Positions 6,763-12,245 of a DNA stretch of 34,200 nt are shown piece by piece. Within the stretch, counting starts at the first letter, position 1. Each line of letters opens with the position of its first letter. This stretch comes from a virus, in IMG/VR virus record IMGVR_UViG_3300008116_000467, positions 1 to 34,200 of that record; one strand, given 5' to 3'. A program made the translations under genes and the position numbers. The notes beneath the pieces are model-generated. The model saw nothing but the letters and a program-made list of their open reading frames with translations, ran no database searches and was not told where the DNA came from.

Positions 6763-6790
6763 TTGACTTTTTATCCACAACCACTATAGC
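6763..6790 (+). promoter_or_regulatory. Sigma70-like promoter of the lysis cassette
   Basis: TTGACT (6763-6768), 16-bp spacer, TATAGC (6785-6790). It lies directly after the terminator at 6721-6746 and before the genes at 6797-9053. Predicted transcription start is near 6797, which is the ATG of the next gene, so that mRNA may be leaderless. Confidence 0.5.
6771..6779 (+). promoter_or_regulatory. Perfect DnaA box (TTATCCACA)
   Basis: Exact match to the high-affinity bacterial DnaA box consensus TTATNCACA, located between the -35 and -10 elements of the promoter at 6763-6790. The phage itself encodes a DnaA domain IV protein (9048-9572, minus strand). Bound protein here would overlap the RNA polymerase footprint. 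Confidence 0.55.
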
Positions 6791-6796
6791 TTGTGT

Positions 6797-7024
6797 ATGA
6801 AGAGAAAAAAAACAGCTACATCTGCTACCTCAGTTCGTTTATCTGCTCACGAGAAATTATGTGCAGAAAGAATGAGTACACTTATTAAAACAATAGATGA
6901 ACTACGCAGTGATGTTAAACAATTACACTCAGACATGAATAAAGGAAAAGGCGTTATAGCTTTTCTTGTAATCATAGGTGCATTACTAGGTTCTGTTCTT
7001 GCTATTCTTAAGTTCGTTAAATAA
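6797..7024 (+). CDS. XhlA/holin-accessory-like small membrane protein
   Basis: 75 residues from ATG 6797; a TTG two codons upstream is possible but would lie before the predicted transcription start. Basic N-terminus (KRKKTATSA), then VRLSAHEKLCAERMSTLIKT and a coiled-coil stretch, and a C-terminal hydrophobic helix (about residues 55-72, VIAFLVIIGALLGSVLAIL) ending K-F-V-K. This layout (HExxCAER coiled coil plus one C-terminal membrane span) is typical of haemolysin XhlA-like and related phage proteins that assist lysis. Lysis-cassette context (endolysin at 7342, holin at 7806) agrees. There is no SD, consistent with a leaderless transcript. Confidence 0.6.
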   Translation: MKRKKTATSATSVRLSAHEKLCAERMSTLIKTIDELRSDVKQLHSDMNKGKGVIAFLVIIGALLGSVLAILKFVK

Positions 7025-7039
7025 ACAATAGGATAATTT

Positions 7040-7345
7040 CTGATTAAAAAGTCAGACAAGGGTTTAATATCAGAAGCACTAGCTCAAGCACACTTTGCTA
7101 AAGATCCAAACTTAATTGTATTCACAGCTCTAGGCGGTGTGGGTCCAATAGATATCGTAACTTATCACACTAAAACAAAAGAATATATTAACTACGATGT
7201 TAAGAGTGTATCATATAGAAAGTCAGCCACTAAGTACGCACACAAAAAGAATGATCGTATCAATAGATCACCTTCTAAAATACAAAAGAATTTAAACGTA
7301 AAGATTGTTTATGTATATGAGGATGGTAAAATAACAATCAAATGA
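7040..7345 (+). CDS. PD-(D/E)XK-type nuclease-like protein with non-canonical start
   Basis: The conserved reading frame runs from an in-frame TAA at 7034 to the stop at 7343-7345. It contains KGLISEALAQAHF, a beta strand, G-G-V-G-P-I-D-I-V and Y-D-V-K-S, the D...(D/E)xK order of PD-(D/E)XK endonucleases (GPID ... DVK), then a basic region and VKIVYVYEDGKITIK. About 100 residues, resolvase-like size. The only canonical start in frame (GTG 7139) would delete helix 1 and strand 1 and begin inside the active-site motif. An AGGA at 7030-7033 sits 6 nt before CTG 7040 and 9 nt before ATT 7043, so initiation at one of these is likely. Substrate unknown (branched DNA or host DNA degradation). Its stop overlaps the endolysin start (ATGA). 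Confidence 0.6.
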   Translation: MIKKSDKGLISEALAQAHFAKDPNLIVFTALGGVGPIDIVTYHTKTKEYINYDVKSVSYRKSATKYAHKKNDRINRSPSKIQKNLNVKIVYVYEDGKITIK

Positions 7346-7806
7346 AACTATCAGAAAATTTTACATTAGAAGAATTAACTTATTCTAAAACTGCTGAAGA
7401 TAAAAAGATAAGTAACATTCCTAAAGTTGAGCATATTAAAAATCTACAATCATTGTGCGATAATGTATTGCAGCCAATTAGAGATTCATTTAATATGTCT
7501 GTTAAAATTTCTTCTGGTTATAGATCTCCGGAGCTGTGCCTGGCTGTTGGTTCAACTATTAAGTCTCAACATACCGAAGGTAAAGCAGCAGACTTTGAAA
7601 TAGATGGTATTCCAAATCTTCAATTAGCTAACTGGATTTATAAGAACCTAGACTTTGATCAATTAATATTAGAGTTCTGGAATCCTGCTGAAGACAACTC
7701 AGGATGGGTTCATTGTTCCTACAATGGTAATCAAAATAGAAAAGAGTATTTGAAAGCAATACGAATAGATGGTAAAACTGTGTATCCAATAATGGAGATA
7801 GAATAA
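7342..7806 (+). CDS. Endolysin, peptidase M15A-like (zinc D-Ala-D-Ala/L-Ala-D-Glu peptidase)
   Basis: 154 residues, ATGA overlap with the upstream gene. N-terminal FTLEELTYSKTAEDKKISN is the usual start of M15_3 endolysins. SSGYRS (57-62) is followed by SQHTEGKAADF, giving zinc ligands H77 and D84 in the HxxxxxxD pattern. GWVHCS supplies the third ligand H124. It should cleave peptide cross-links in peptidoglycan. No signal peptide, so it depends on the holin at 7806. Complete catalytic set and expected length; high certainty. Confidence 0.92.
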   Translation: MKLSENFTLEELTYSKTAEDKKISNIPKVEHIKNLQSLCDNVLQPIRDSFNMSVKISSGYRSPELCLAVGSTIKSQHTEGKAADFEIDGIPNLQLANWIYKNLDFDQLILEFWNPAEDNSGWVHCSYNGNQNRKEYLKAIRIDGKTVYPIMEIE

Positions 7807-8228
7807 TGTTACCTATGTTAGGAGCAATAGCTCCACTTGCTAAGATACTGTTTTCTACAATAGAGAAAGCTGTACCAGATAGAGATTTACAAGATAAATT
7901 AAAAGCACAACTAAACGAACAATTACTTAAATCTTCTACTGAAGAATTAAAAGCAGCTGCATCTATCGTTGAAGCTGAAGCAAAAGCAGGATGGTTCACT
8001 GCAAGTTGGAGACCCCTTTTAATGTATGTATTAATATTTATTCTTGTATGGAACTATATATTGGGACCAGTTATAAAAATAATATTTGGATCTGTAATAA
8101 CATTTGAACTTCCAGGAGATGTCTGGACATTGTTGCAAATAGGTTTGGGTGGATATGTTGTTGGTAGATCAGGAGAAAGCATAGCAAGAACATTAGTTAA
8201 TAAAACTGTAATTAATAAAAATGAGTAA
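7806..8228 (+). CDS. Holin of the 3-TM family
   Basis: 140 residues, start overlapping the endolysin stop (TAATG). A long helical cytosolic part (about 1-65, with EKAVPDRDLQDKLKAQL) is followed by AGWFTASWRPLLMYVLIFIL. Hydrophobic spans lie at about 72-93 and 108-123, ending in IGLGGYVVGRSGES. The SWRP and G-G-Y-x-x-G-R-S-x-E motifs are those of the 3TM holin family found next to endolysins in phages and gene transfer agents. It should form lesions in the inner membrane to release or activate the peptidase encoded just upstream. Confidence 0.85.
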   Translation: MLPMLGAIAPLAKILFSTIEKAVPDRDLQDKLKAQLNEQLLKSSTEELKAAASIVEAEAKAGWFTASWRPLLMYVLIFILVWNYILGPVIKIIFGSVITFELPGDVWTLLQIGLGGYVVGRSGESIARTLVNKTVINKNE

Positions 8229-8334
8229 TCAAATACAAACAGCATTCGCAATGAAGTATAAGAAGAAAGCAATTAACAAAGACTACAATGGCAAAAAAAA
8301 ATCTAGAAAACAAACATATAAGAAAACCGCCTAA
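8221..8334 (+). CDS. Tiny basic protein overlapping the holin end
   Basis: 37 residues, ATG inside the last codons of the holin gene (AAAATGAG). It begins MSNQIQTAFAMKYKKKAINK and ends KKTA, with about one third Lys/Arg. Its 3' part overlaps, in another frame, the start of the next small basic protein (8288-8334). No domain; a nucleic-acid-binding peptide is conceivable. Supported mainly by tight packing, moderately confident. Confidence 0.45.
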   Translation: MSNQIQTAFAMKYKKKAINKDYNGKKKSRKQTYKKTA

Positions 8335-8413
8335 GAAAAGAAAAGGTAGGCATACTAAAAGAGTTAATAAAAACAAAACGTATAAACCATACGTGGGACA
8401 AGGTAGAGCATGA
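8288..8413 (+). CDS. Small Arg/Lys-rich conserved phage protein
   Basis: 41 residues, reading MAKKNLENKHIRKPPKKRKG then RHTKRVNKNK, a short linker and YVGQGRA. The KKRKGRHTKR core and terminal YVGQGR are features I associate with tiny proteins of marine phages (memory, unchecked). The strong positive charge suggests DNA or RNA binding. Its stop overlaps the next ATG (ATGA), and its 5' third overlaps the preceding small gene out of frame, so both peptides share 47 bp. Confidence 0.55.
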   Translation: MAKKNLENKHIRKPPKKRKGRHTKRVNKNKTYKPYVGQGRA

Positions 8414-8679
8414 GAAAAGAACATAAGAACCCAAAGGGTGGATTAACAGCTGCAGGTAGAGCTTACTTTAAAAGAACCGAAGGATCTAACTTAAAAGCTC
8501 CAGTTAAAGGTGGTTTAAACCCACGTAGGATCTCTTTTGCCGCTAGGTTTGGTGGTATGGCAGGTGCCATGAAGGATAGTAAGAATAGACCCACTAGATT
8601 GGCTTTAGCGCTAAAAGCATGGGGGTTTAGAAATAAAGAATCTGCTAGAGCTTTCGCTGCTAGACATAAAAAATCGTGA
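8410..8679 (+). CDS. DUF6321-like basic protein
   Basis: 89 residues, ATGA coupling with the upstream gene. Recognisable pattern: NPKGGLTAAGRAYFKRTEGS, N-L-K-A-P-V-K, then RRISFAARFGGMAGAMKD and RPTRLALALKAWGF. This matches a domain of unknown function widespread in phages and some marine bacteria (DUF6321, from memory). It is very basic with conserved Gly, Arg and Trp, fitting a nucleic-acid-associated role. No enzyme motif. Located after the lysis genes. Confidence 0.65.
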   Translation: MRKEHKNPKGGLTAAGRAYFKRTEGSNLKAPVKGGLNPRRISFAARFGGMAGAMKDSKNRPTRLALALKAWGFRNKESARAFAARHKKS

Positions 8680-8894
8680 AAAGAAAAAAGAAGTTATCTA
8701 TATTTCGTTGTGGGTTCTGTTTTATTTGTAATAAAGAATTGTTGTCAAACATGGGTGGTTGGGTTATTAATGCTGAGAAGCTGCGATTTTGTCATGCAGG
8801 TGATGGTGATTGCTTTGATAGATACCACCAGGATAACCTGAGACGTAGAGCTGCTGAACAAAAAAAAGAAATAAGTTATAAAACTAACTACTAA
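8676..8894 (+). CDS. Small Cys-rich putative zinc-binding protein
   Basis: 72 residues, GTG start overlapping the preceding TGA (GTGA). Four or more cysteines are arranged as C-G-F-C-x-x-C and later FCHAGDGDCFDRYH. This is a plausible zinc-binding pair of knuckles with a histidine, followed by a charged helix (RRRAAEQKKE). No catalytic residues known. Could be a DNA- or RNA-binding adaptor. The GTG choice is based on overlap and on the N-terminal basic stretch KRKKK. Confidence 0.5.
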   Translation: MKRKKKLSIFRCGFCFICNKELLSNMGGWVINAEKLRFCHAGDGDCFDRYHQDNLRRRAAEQKKEISYKTNY

Positions 8895-8906
8895 AAGGAA
8901 AGTAAA

Positions 8907-9053
8907 ATGGAACGCAAAGGTTTATATTATAATATTAATAAACGTAAAGAAGCAGGAACTTCAAGATCTAAAAAAAATTCTACTATATCTGCTGCAGCAT
9001 ATAAAAATATGCAAGCAGGTTTTCCTAAAAAGAAAAAGAAAACTATTTTATAG
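8907..9053 (+). CDS. 48-residue basic conserved phage peptide
   Basis: ATG 8 nt after AAAAGGAA. It starts MERKGLYYNINKRKEAGTSR and ends in a Lys run (GFPKKKKKTIL). The block GLYYNINKRKxAGTSR...AYKNMxAGFPKKK is a pattern I associate with pelagiphage and cyanophage small proteins (memory). Last plus-strand gene of this module. Its stop lies inside an A+T-rich stem and its end overlaps the end of the convergent minus-strand gene by 6 bp. Confidence 0.6.
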   Translation: MERKGLYYNINKRKEAGTSRSKKNSTISAAAYKNMQAGFPKKKKKTIL

Positions 9054-9055
9054 TT
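9041..9055. terminator. Possible bidirectional terminator at the convergent junction
   Basis: AACTAT-TTT-ATAGTT stem covering the two opposing stop codons. Read on the minus strand it is followed by a T-rich run (complement of 9023-9040). On the plus strand it is followed by CGTTATTTATTTCTT. The stem is short and A+T-only in the loop-proximal part, so it is weak. Confidence 0.4.
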
Positions 9056-9572
9056 CGTTATTTATTTCTTCGTAGATATTCCAGATTTCATTCTGCGGTT
9101 TCCAATAACCGATCTTTAAATTCTTTTGGTTATGGTGATACATAATAGTTGTATGATTTCTTTTACCAAGAACATTGCCAACGATTGTATAATTCATACT
9201 AGCTCTCTCTAGCATTATATTAATAGCTATAGTTCTTGCATAAACAAACTTCTGTAGTCTGCTTGGAGATTTAATCTCATCAATAGATACATCAAATCTT
9301 TTACATATCTTCTCCAGGATATGATTAACCTCTGGAAATATACTAATTATAGTAGCTTTCTTTGTTGGTTCTTTAATTGAATATAATTTCTTTTTAGAAA
9401 TAACTGCATAGTATTTTGCTTTATATTTATTAACTTCACTATTTAAGAAATCCCAAACAAGTCTGGACCCAGTAATAAAACCTTCTCTATATTCTTTATT
9501 GTTAATTGTTTTAGTTCTTCCTTTAATAGAAGTTTTTAATCTTATGATTGCGGCTTTTGTAAAATCACTCAC
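9048..9572 (-). CDS. Stand-alone DnaA domain IV (DNA-binding) protein
   Basis: 174 residues from a GTG start at 9570-9572, chosen because AAGGA lies 8 nt upstream and it overlaps the stop of the preceding peptide. An ATG 15 codons earlier lacks an SD. Residues about 79-152 match DnaA domain IV: RFDVSIDEIKSPSRLQKFVY, A-R-T-I-A-I-N-I-M-L, then VGNVLGKRNHTTIMYHHNQK. The signature RDHTT appears as RNHTT (138-142), with His and Thr of the base-reading loop kept and Asp replaced by Asn. There is no AAA+ ATPase domain; the N-terminal 75 residues are Lys-rich and unknown. Such a protein should bind DnaA-box-like sites without oligomerising on ATP, acting as a regulator or origin competitor. Last gene of the minus-strand operon. 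Confidence 0.75.
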   Translation of the reverse strand: MSDFTKAAIIRLKTSIKGRTKTINNKEYREGFITGSRLVWDFLNSEVNKYKAKYYAVISKKKLYSIKEPTKKATIISIFPEVNHILEKICKRFDVSIDEIKSPSRLQKFVYARTIAINIMLERASMNYTIVGNVLGKRNHTTIMYHHNQKNLKIGYWKPQNEIWNIYEEINNEL

Positions 9573-9681
9573 TCGTATTTCCTTGATCAAATTGAAATAT
9601 ATAATTAGCAACATCATAAACTAATAATCCTGCTGCTATAACTATAAGGATCTGCATTAACGTAACTATGTATGTAAGCAT
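9565..9681 (-). CDS. 38-residue membrane peptide coupled to the DnaA-domain gene
   Basis: ATG at 9679-9681 with AGGAGA 5 nt upstream. It reads MLTYIVTLMQILIVIAAGLL then VYDVANYIFQFDQGNTSE. One hydrophobic helix spans about residues 4-22. Its stop overlaps the GTG of the DnaA-domain gene, and its 3' end supplies that gene's AAGGA. Function unknown. Confidence 0.5.
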   Translation of the reverse strand: MLTYIVTLMQILIVIAAGLLVYDVANYIFQFDQGNTSE

Positions 9682-9702
9682 ATTATCTCCTGTTGTTAAA
9701 AT

Positions 9703-9789
9703 TTATTTAAAAAAAATCCACCAGATATAACTAATAACTATAATAATTATTATATACCACAAACCAATTTCTGCTATTAATTCAATCAT
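9703..9789 (-). CDS. 28-residue very hydrophobic peptide
   Basis: ATG at 9787-9789 overlaps the stop of the zinc-ribbon gene (ATGA). It reads MIELIAEIGLWYIIIIIVIS and then YIWWIFFK. Almost the whole peptide is one Ile/Trp-rich membrane helix with a C-terminal lysine. It resembles phage membrane micro-proteins in form; function unknown. Confidence 0.45.
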   Translation of the reverse strand: MIELIAEIGLWYIIIIIVISYIWWIFFK

Positions 9790-9985
9790 TAATTCCTACC
9801 CATTCATTTTCGCATTTAACGCATCTGAATAATGCAGGTTCTAGATCTTCTATGATATCCTTAGTTGTAATATTTGGAGTGTACCACTCTTGAGTTAATT
9901 CACTTTGTAAATATACCAAGTTCTTTTTAACTGCTATGTAGTTAATCCTGGCGCTGTTACAGTCTGCGCATCTAATTACTTTCAT
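9782..9985 (-). CDS. Small zinc-ribbon-like protein
   Basis: 67 residues, ATGA overlap with the preceding 54-residue gene and an SD of GAGGAGG type upstream. Two knuckles, C-A-D-C near residues 6-9 and C-V-K-C near 55-58, frame a beta-rich middle (YIAVKKNLVYLQSEL, then a W-Y segment). Typical of a single zinc ribbon able to bind nucleic acid or a protein partner such as RNA polymerase. No other domain. Role as a phage transcription modulator is only a guess. Confidence 0.55.
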   Translation of the reverse strand: MKVIRCADCNSARINYIAVKKNLVYLQSELTQEWYTPNITTKDIIEDLEPALFRCVKCENEWVGIND

Positions 9986-10146
9986 TGTGTTACCTCCTCT
10001 AGTTTAAGTTGATCATCATCAGCTTTAAACAACATCTCAACATATTGAGTGTAATAAAAGTCTGATAATGTTGGATCTTTTTCGTCTAATGATTTTTGTA
10101 AGAATGATTGTGCAAGTACATATTTGTCTTTAATAAGTTTATTCAT
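9982..10146 (-). CDS. 54-residue helical protein of unknown function
   Basis: ATG at 10144-10146 overlaps the preceding gene's stop. It begins MNKLIKDKYVLAQSFLQKSL and is acidic at the C-terminus (KADDDQLKLEEVTQ). Amphipathic helix pattern, no motif. The last codons contain the GAGGAG site of the zinc-ribbon gene. Similar helical small proteins follow one another here. Confidence 0.5.
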   Translation of the reverse strand: MNKLIKDKYVLAQSFLQKSLDEKDPTLSDFYYTQYVEMLFKADDDQLKLEEVTQ

Positions 10147-10352
10147 AGTGATGCTACCTCCATTTCATATTGATCTTCATTAACTTTAAAATCTAAAAGA
10201 CTTCTTCTATCTAGTTCTTGTTTAATTGCTTTTAGATTAAGTAGAGCTGTTAAAGTTCTAACAGGCATACTGTTATAATAATCATATTTATTTAATAAGA
10301 TCTCATCAGTAGATCTTCTTATTAAATCTAGTTGAGTTTTATTAATGATCAT
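10143..10352 (-). CDS. 69-residue helical protein of unknown function
   Basis: ATG overlapping the stop of the upstream 59-residue gene (ATGA). Helix-rich, with MIINKTQLDLIRRSTDEILL, an aromatic segment (NKYDYYNSMP), then LLNLKAIKQELDRRSLLDFK and an acidic tail. No hydrophobic span, no cysteine. An SD (GGAGGTGGC) lies upstream within the previous gene's last codons. Probably a small regulator or inhibitor, not assignable. Confidence 0.5.
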   Translation of the reverse strand: MIINKTQLDLIRRSTDEILLNKYDYYNSMPVRTLTALLNLKAIKQELDRRSLLDFKVNEDQYEMEVASL

Positions 10353-10528
10353 GCCACCTCCGAATAATGAAAATCTTTTGAAGGAAAAACTGGTTCTGCT
10401 TTTGGAAACACAGTTAAAAGATTTTCTAATGCTTCTTCTTTAGTTGCTCCGGTTCTGCTTACTTGCACCTTTACAGAATAACCTGCTTCTATAGCTCCAG
10501 TGCATTTAAACTTTTCTGTATTTTTCAT
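10349..10528 (-). CDS. 59-residue protein of unknown function
   Basis: ATG at 10526-10528 with GGAGACAGC upstream, overlapping the end of the 88-residue gene. It starts MKNTEKFKCTGAIEAGYSVK, continues VQVSRTGATKEEALENLLTV and ends FHYSEVA. A beta-hairpin followed by a helix (TKEEALENL) is suggested. Its last codons carry GGAGGTGGC, the ribosome site of the next gene. Coupled translation is clear; function is not. Confidence 0.5.
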   Translation of the reverse strand: MKNTEKFKCTGAIEAGYSVKVQVSRTGATKEEALENLLTVFPKAEPVFPSKDFHYSEVA

Positions 10529-10791
10529 GCTGTCTCCTTTTGTTGGTTAAGTTTTGATGGTGTTAATTCGTACATTACAAAACCATCATCACTTGGTATT
10601 TTTTTGAAACCAATTTTTTCAAGTGTTGAAAACTTATTTTTTTGAGCTGCTTTACTATCTCCATAAGAAATAGAACCAAGTTCTATTCTTGGAATATCTA
10701 TTATATTTTCCTTTACAGGTAATGATAAAAGAGTTTTTGTTTTTTGAGTTTGCTTTTTCACTTGTTTTCCTTTCTGTGATTTGTTTGGCAT
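10525..10791 (-). CDS. 88-residue basic protein of unknown function
   Basis: Starts at ATG 10789-10791. A Lys/Gln/Thr-rich basic N-terminus (MPNKSQKGKQVKKQTQKTKT) is followed by a compact domain: IDIPRIELGSISYGD, then FSTLEKIGFKKIPSDDGFVM. The basic arm suggests nucleic-acid contact. Upstream, 10792-10865 is a gap holding two GTCTAG hexamers 13 bp apart (10809-10814 and 10822-10827) and no convincing promoter. This is one of the few gaps in the operon. Confidence 0.5.
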   Translation of the reverse strand: MPNKSQKGKQVKKQTQKTKTLLSLPVKENIIDIPRIELGSISYGDSKAAQKNKFSTLEKIGFKKIPSDDGFVMYELTPSKLNQQKETA

Positions 10792-10865
10792 AACCTATAT
10801 ATGACATAGTCTAGCCAATATGTCTAGATATCTACACAAAGAAATAACGTAGATAAATCAATAAC

Positions 10866-10991
10866 TTATTCTGAATCTTTTATTTTAATTAAAGTTCTTA
10901 CGACTTTTATATTATCAACTTTATAAATTGATTTGTTTGTTGGAGATGAAGTTTTGGCATCTTCCAAAGATTCATTTTTATACTTATCCAT
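10866..10991 (-). CDS. 41-residue peptide of unknown function
   Basis: ATG at 10989-10991 overlaps the end of the MazG-like gene. It reads MDKYKNESLEDAKTSSPTNK and ends VVRTLIKIKDSE. Charged, without motif. Supported by overlap and by the absence of room for another gene. A 74-bp gap follows. Confidence 0.4.
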   Translation of the reverse strand: MDKYKNESLEDAKTSSPTNKSIYKVDNIKVVRTLIKIKDSE

Positions 10992-11277
10992 TGTCTTGCA
11001 TCAGAGCGTGAAGTTTTTGTTTTAACTTCCTGTATCTTTCAATAGCAATTTCTAAATAATTTATTAAGTCTATTGCTTCTTCTTGAGCTTCCAATAACCA
11101 CTGATCTACATCCTTTGGATTGTCGTGCATTGTAACTCCAAATTTACTCATACCACTAATTGATCTATGAACTATTTTATTAATTACTTTTTGAGTAATC
11201 GGATCTCTAGTAATATCTGATAAACTTATTTTATCAGTGTCATGCTCTTGCATTTGCCTATCTTCGTTGTAATCCAT
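10984..11277 (-). CDS. MazG-like / nucleotide-pyrophosphohydrolase-motif small protein
   Basis: 97 residues. Start at ATG 11275-11277, with AAAGGATAGAGG directly upstream. The core reads GMSKFGVTMHDNPKDVDQWL followed by EAQEEAIDLINYLEIAIERY. This KFGVTM...WLxEAQEExxDLxxYLE pattern is widespread in phages and resembles the EExxxD metal site of all-alpha NTP pyrophosphatases, but the second acidic motif is not obvious. It could trim dNTPs or a signalling nucleotide. It overlaps the LexA-like gene by 52 bp, unusually long for this genome, although an SD supports this start. Confidence 0.5.
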   Translation of the reverse strand: MDYNEDRQMQEHDTDKISLSDITRDPITQKVINKIVHRSISGMSKFGVTMHDNPKDVDQWLLEAQEEAIDLINYLEIAIERYRKLKQKLHALMQDNG

Positions 11278-11441
11278 CCTCTATCCTTTAGTTGATTAAC
11301 ATAATTATATACAGAATTTTTAGATTTAAGGTTAACCCCTCGCATGATTTTTTCATACGAGGGAGCTTCCTTATTTTTCTGAATATAGCTCTTTACAAAA
11401 TCAAAAATCTTTTTTTGTTTTTTTGTTAAGCTATATTTCAT
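11226..11441 (-). CDS. LexA-like winged-helix DNA-binding protein (no protease domain)
   Basis: 71 residues. LTKKQKKIFDFVKSYIQKNK, EAPSYEKIMRG, then LKSKNSVYNYVNQLKDRGWI align with the N-terminal winged helix of LexA (LTxxQxxIxxFI..PSxxEI...LxSxxxVxxxLxxLxxRGxI). The C-terminal Ser-Lys protease/dimerisation domain is absent, so it cannot be self-cleaved by RecA activation. It could bind SOS-type or phage operators as a constitutive repressor. Located in the minus-strand recombination operon, just after the putative OB-like gene with an SD of AGGAGATAAGT type. Confidence 0.7.
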   Translation of the reverse strand: MKYSLTKKQKKIFDFVKSYIQKNKEAPSYEKIMRGVNLKSKNSVYNYVNQLKDRGWITTKIGKCKSMTLIK

Positions 11442-11443
11442 AC

Positions 11444-11737
11444 TTATCTCCTGTAGGGTTGCTTTTGAAAAGTGCCTGCAGGTTTAGCTGCGGCAGCTCC
11501 ATCTTTAGCTGGTTTAACAGAATAGATAGACAAGAACTCTGTGCCTTCAGGCATAGACTTTCCTGCTCCAACTACTTTTTTATAACCACCTATATATAAC
11601 TTTGATGATGCACTTGCATCAGCAACTAGCTTATAACCAGCTAGTATTGCTGTACCTGTGAAATCAAAGTCTGTTTCTTTTTCTTTAGTTGAAGGATCTG
11701 TAAAGAATATCCCTCCACTGTTTTTAGCATCAGCCAT
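11444..11737 (-). CDS. Putative single-strand DNA-binding/OB-like accessory protein
   Basis: 97 residues, very strong SD (AGGAGG) 5 nt before ATG, start overlapping the ERF gene end. Beta-rich: NSGGIFFTDPSTKEKETDFD, FTGTAILAGYK, KLYIGGYKKV, then PEGTEFLSIYSVKP and a flexible Ala/Pro/Gln tail ending QPYRR. The layout (Gly-x-hydrophobic start, KE, D-F-x-G, a Gly-Tyr strand and FLSIYSVKP) recalls small phage OB-like proteins. Position beside an annealing protein and an exonuclease agrees with a ssDNA-binding partner. No sequence signature proves it. Confidence 0.45.
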   Translation of the reverse strand: MADAKNSGGIFFTDPSTKEKETDFDFTGTAILAGYKLVADASASSKLYIGGYKKVVGAGKSMPEGTEFLSIYSVKPAKDGAAAAKPAGTFQKQPYRR

Positions 11738-12245
11738 TAAAACCTCCTATTTTGGTTTGGTTGATTATGTTTGTTCTTGCAGAGCTTTGTGAAAACTTTG
11801 AAATTGGTTCTGGTTTTAGATTGTGAAGTTCACTCTCTTCATCATCACCTATTTCAAGCATAAAAGTTTTTAGCAAAGCATATTTAGTTGCATAACTAAT
11901 TGCCTTACCTATTCCTTTATCTGATGGATCAACTCCATATCCAACAAATCCCTGCGCTGTGTAACTATCTTTTGGATCATCTACGTTCATAAATTTCATG
12001 TCTATAGACACCATTGTAAAGTTACCTTCTCTTGAATGATTAGACACAGAAGGAATTGCAATAATTCCCTGCTTAATCATCTCAGTCTTGATGGTGTTAT
12101 TTACTTCATTGTGAGTTACAATTTTGTAAGGAACTCCACCACGAGCTGTCTCTTTTGTTACAGACTTAGCATTCTTCATTACATTATACATACGTATAGC
12201 TAATGAAGGCAGATCTACGTCTTTAAACATTTCTTTATTTGTCAT
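11730..12245 (-). CDS. ERF-family single-strand annealing protein
   Basis: 171 residues. The defining ERF block is present: TAQGFVGYGVDPSDKGIGKA followed by ISYATKYALLKTFMLEIGDD (about 96-135), with the earlier LAIRMYNVMKNAKSVTKE and the GNFTMVSIDMKFMNV strand. ERF proteins of the P22 type anneal complementary single strands during recombination and genome circularisation or concatemer formation. It is paired with the exonuclease at 12433-13410 and a putative OB-like protein, a complete recombination set. Shorter than P22 Erf (about 204) but within the family range. Confidence 0.88.
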   Translation of the reverse strand: MTNKEMFKDVDLPSLAIRMYNVMKNAKSVTKETARGGVPYKIVTHNEVNNTIKTEMIKQGIIAIPSVSNHSREGNFTMVSIDMKFMNVDDPKDSYTAQGFVGYGVDPSDKGIGKAISYATKYALLKTFMLEIGDDEESELHNLKPEPISKFSQSSARTNIINQTKIGGFNG

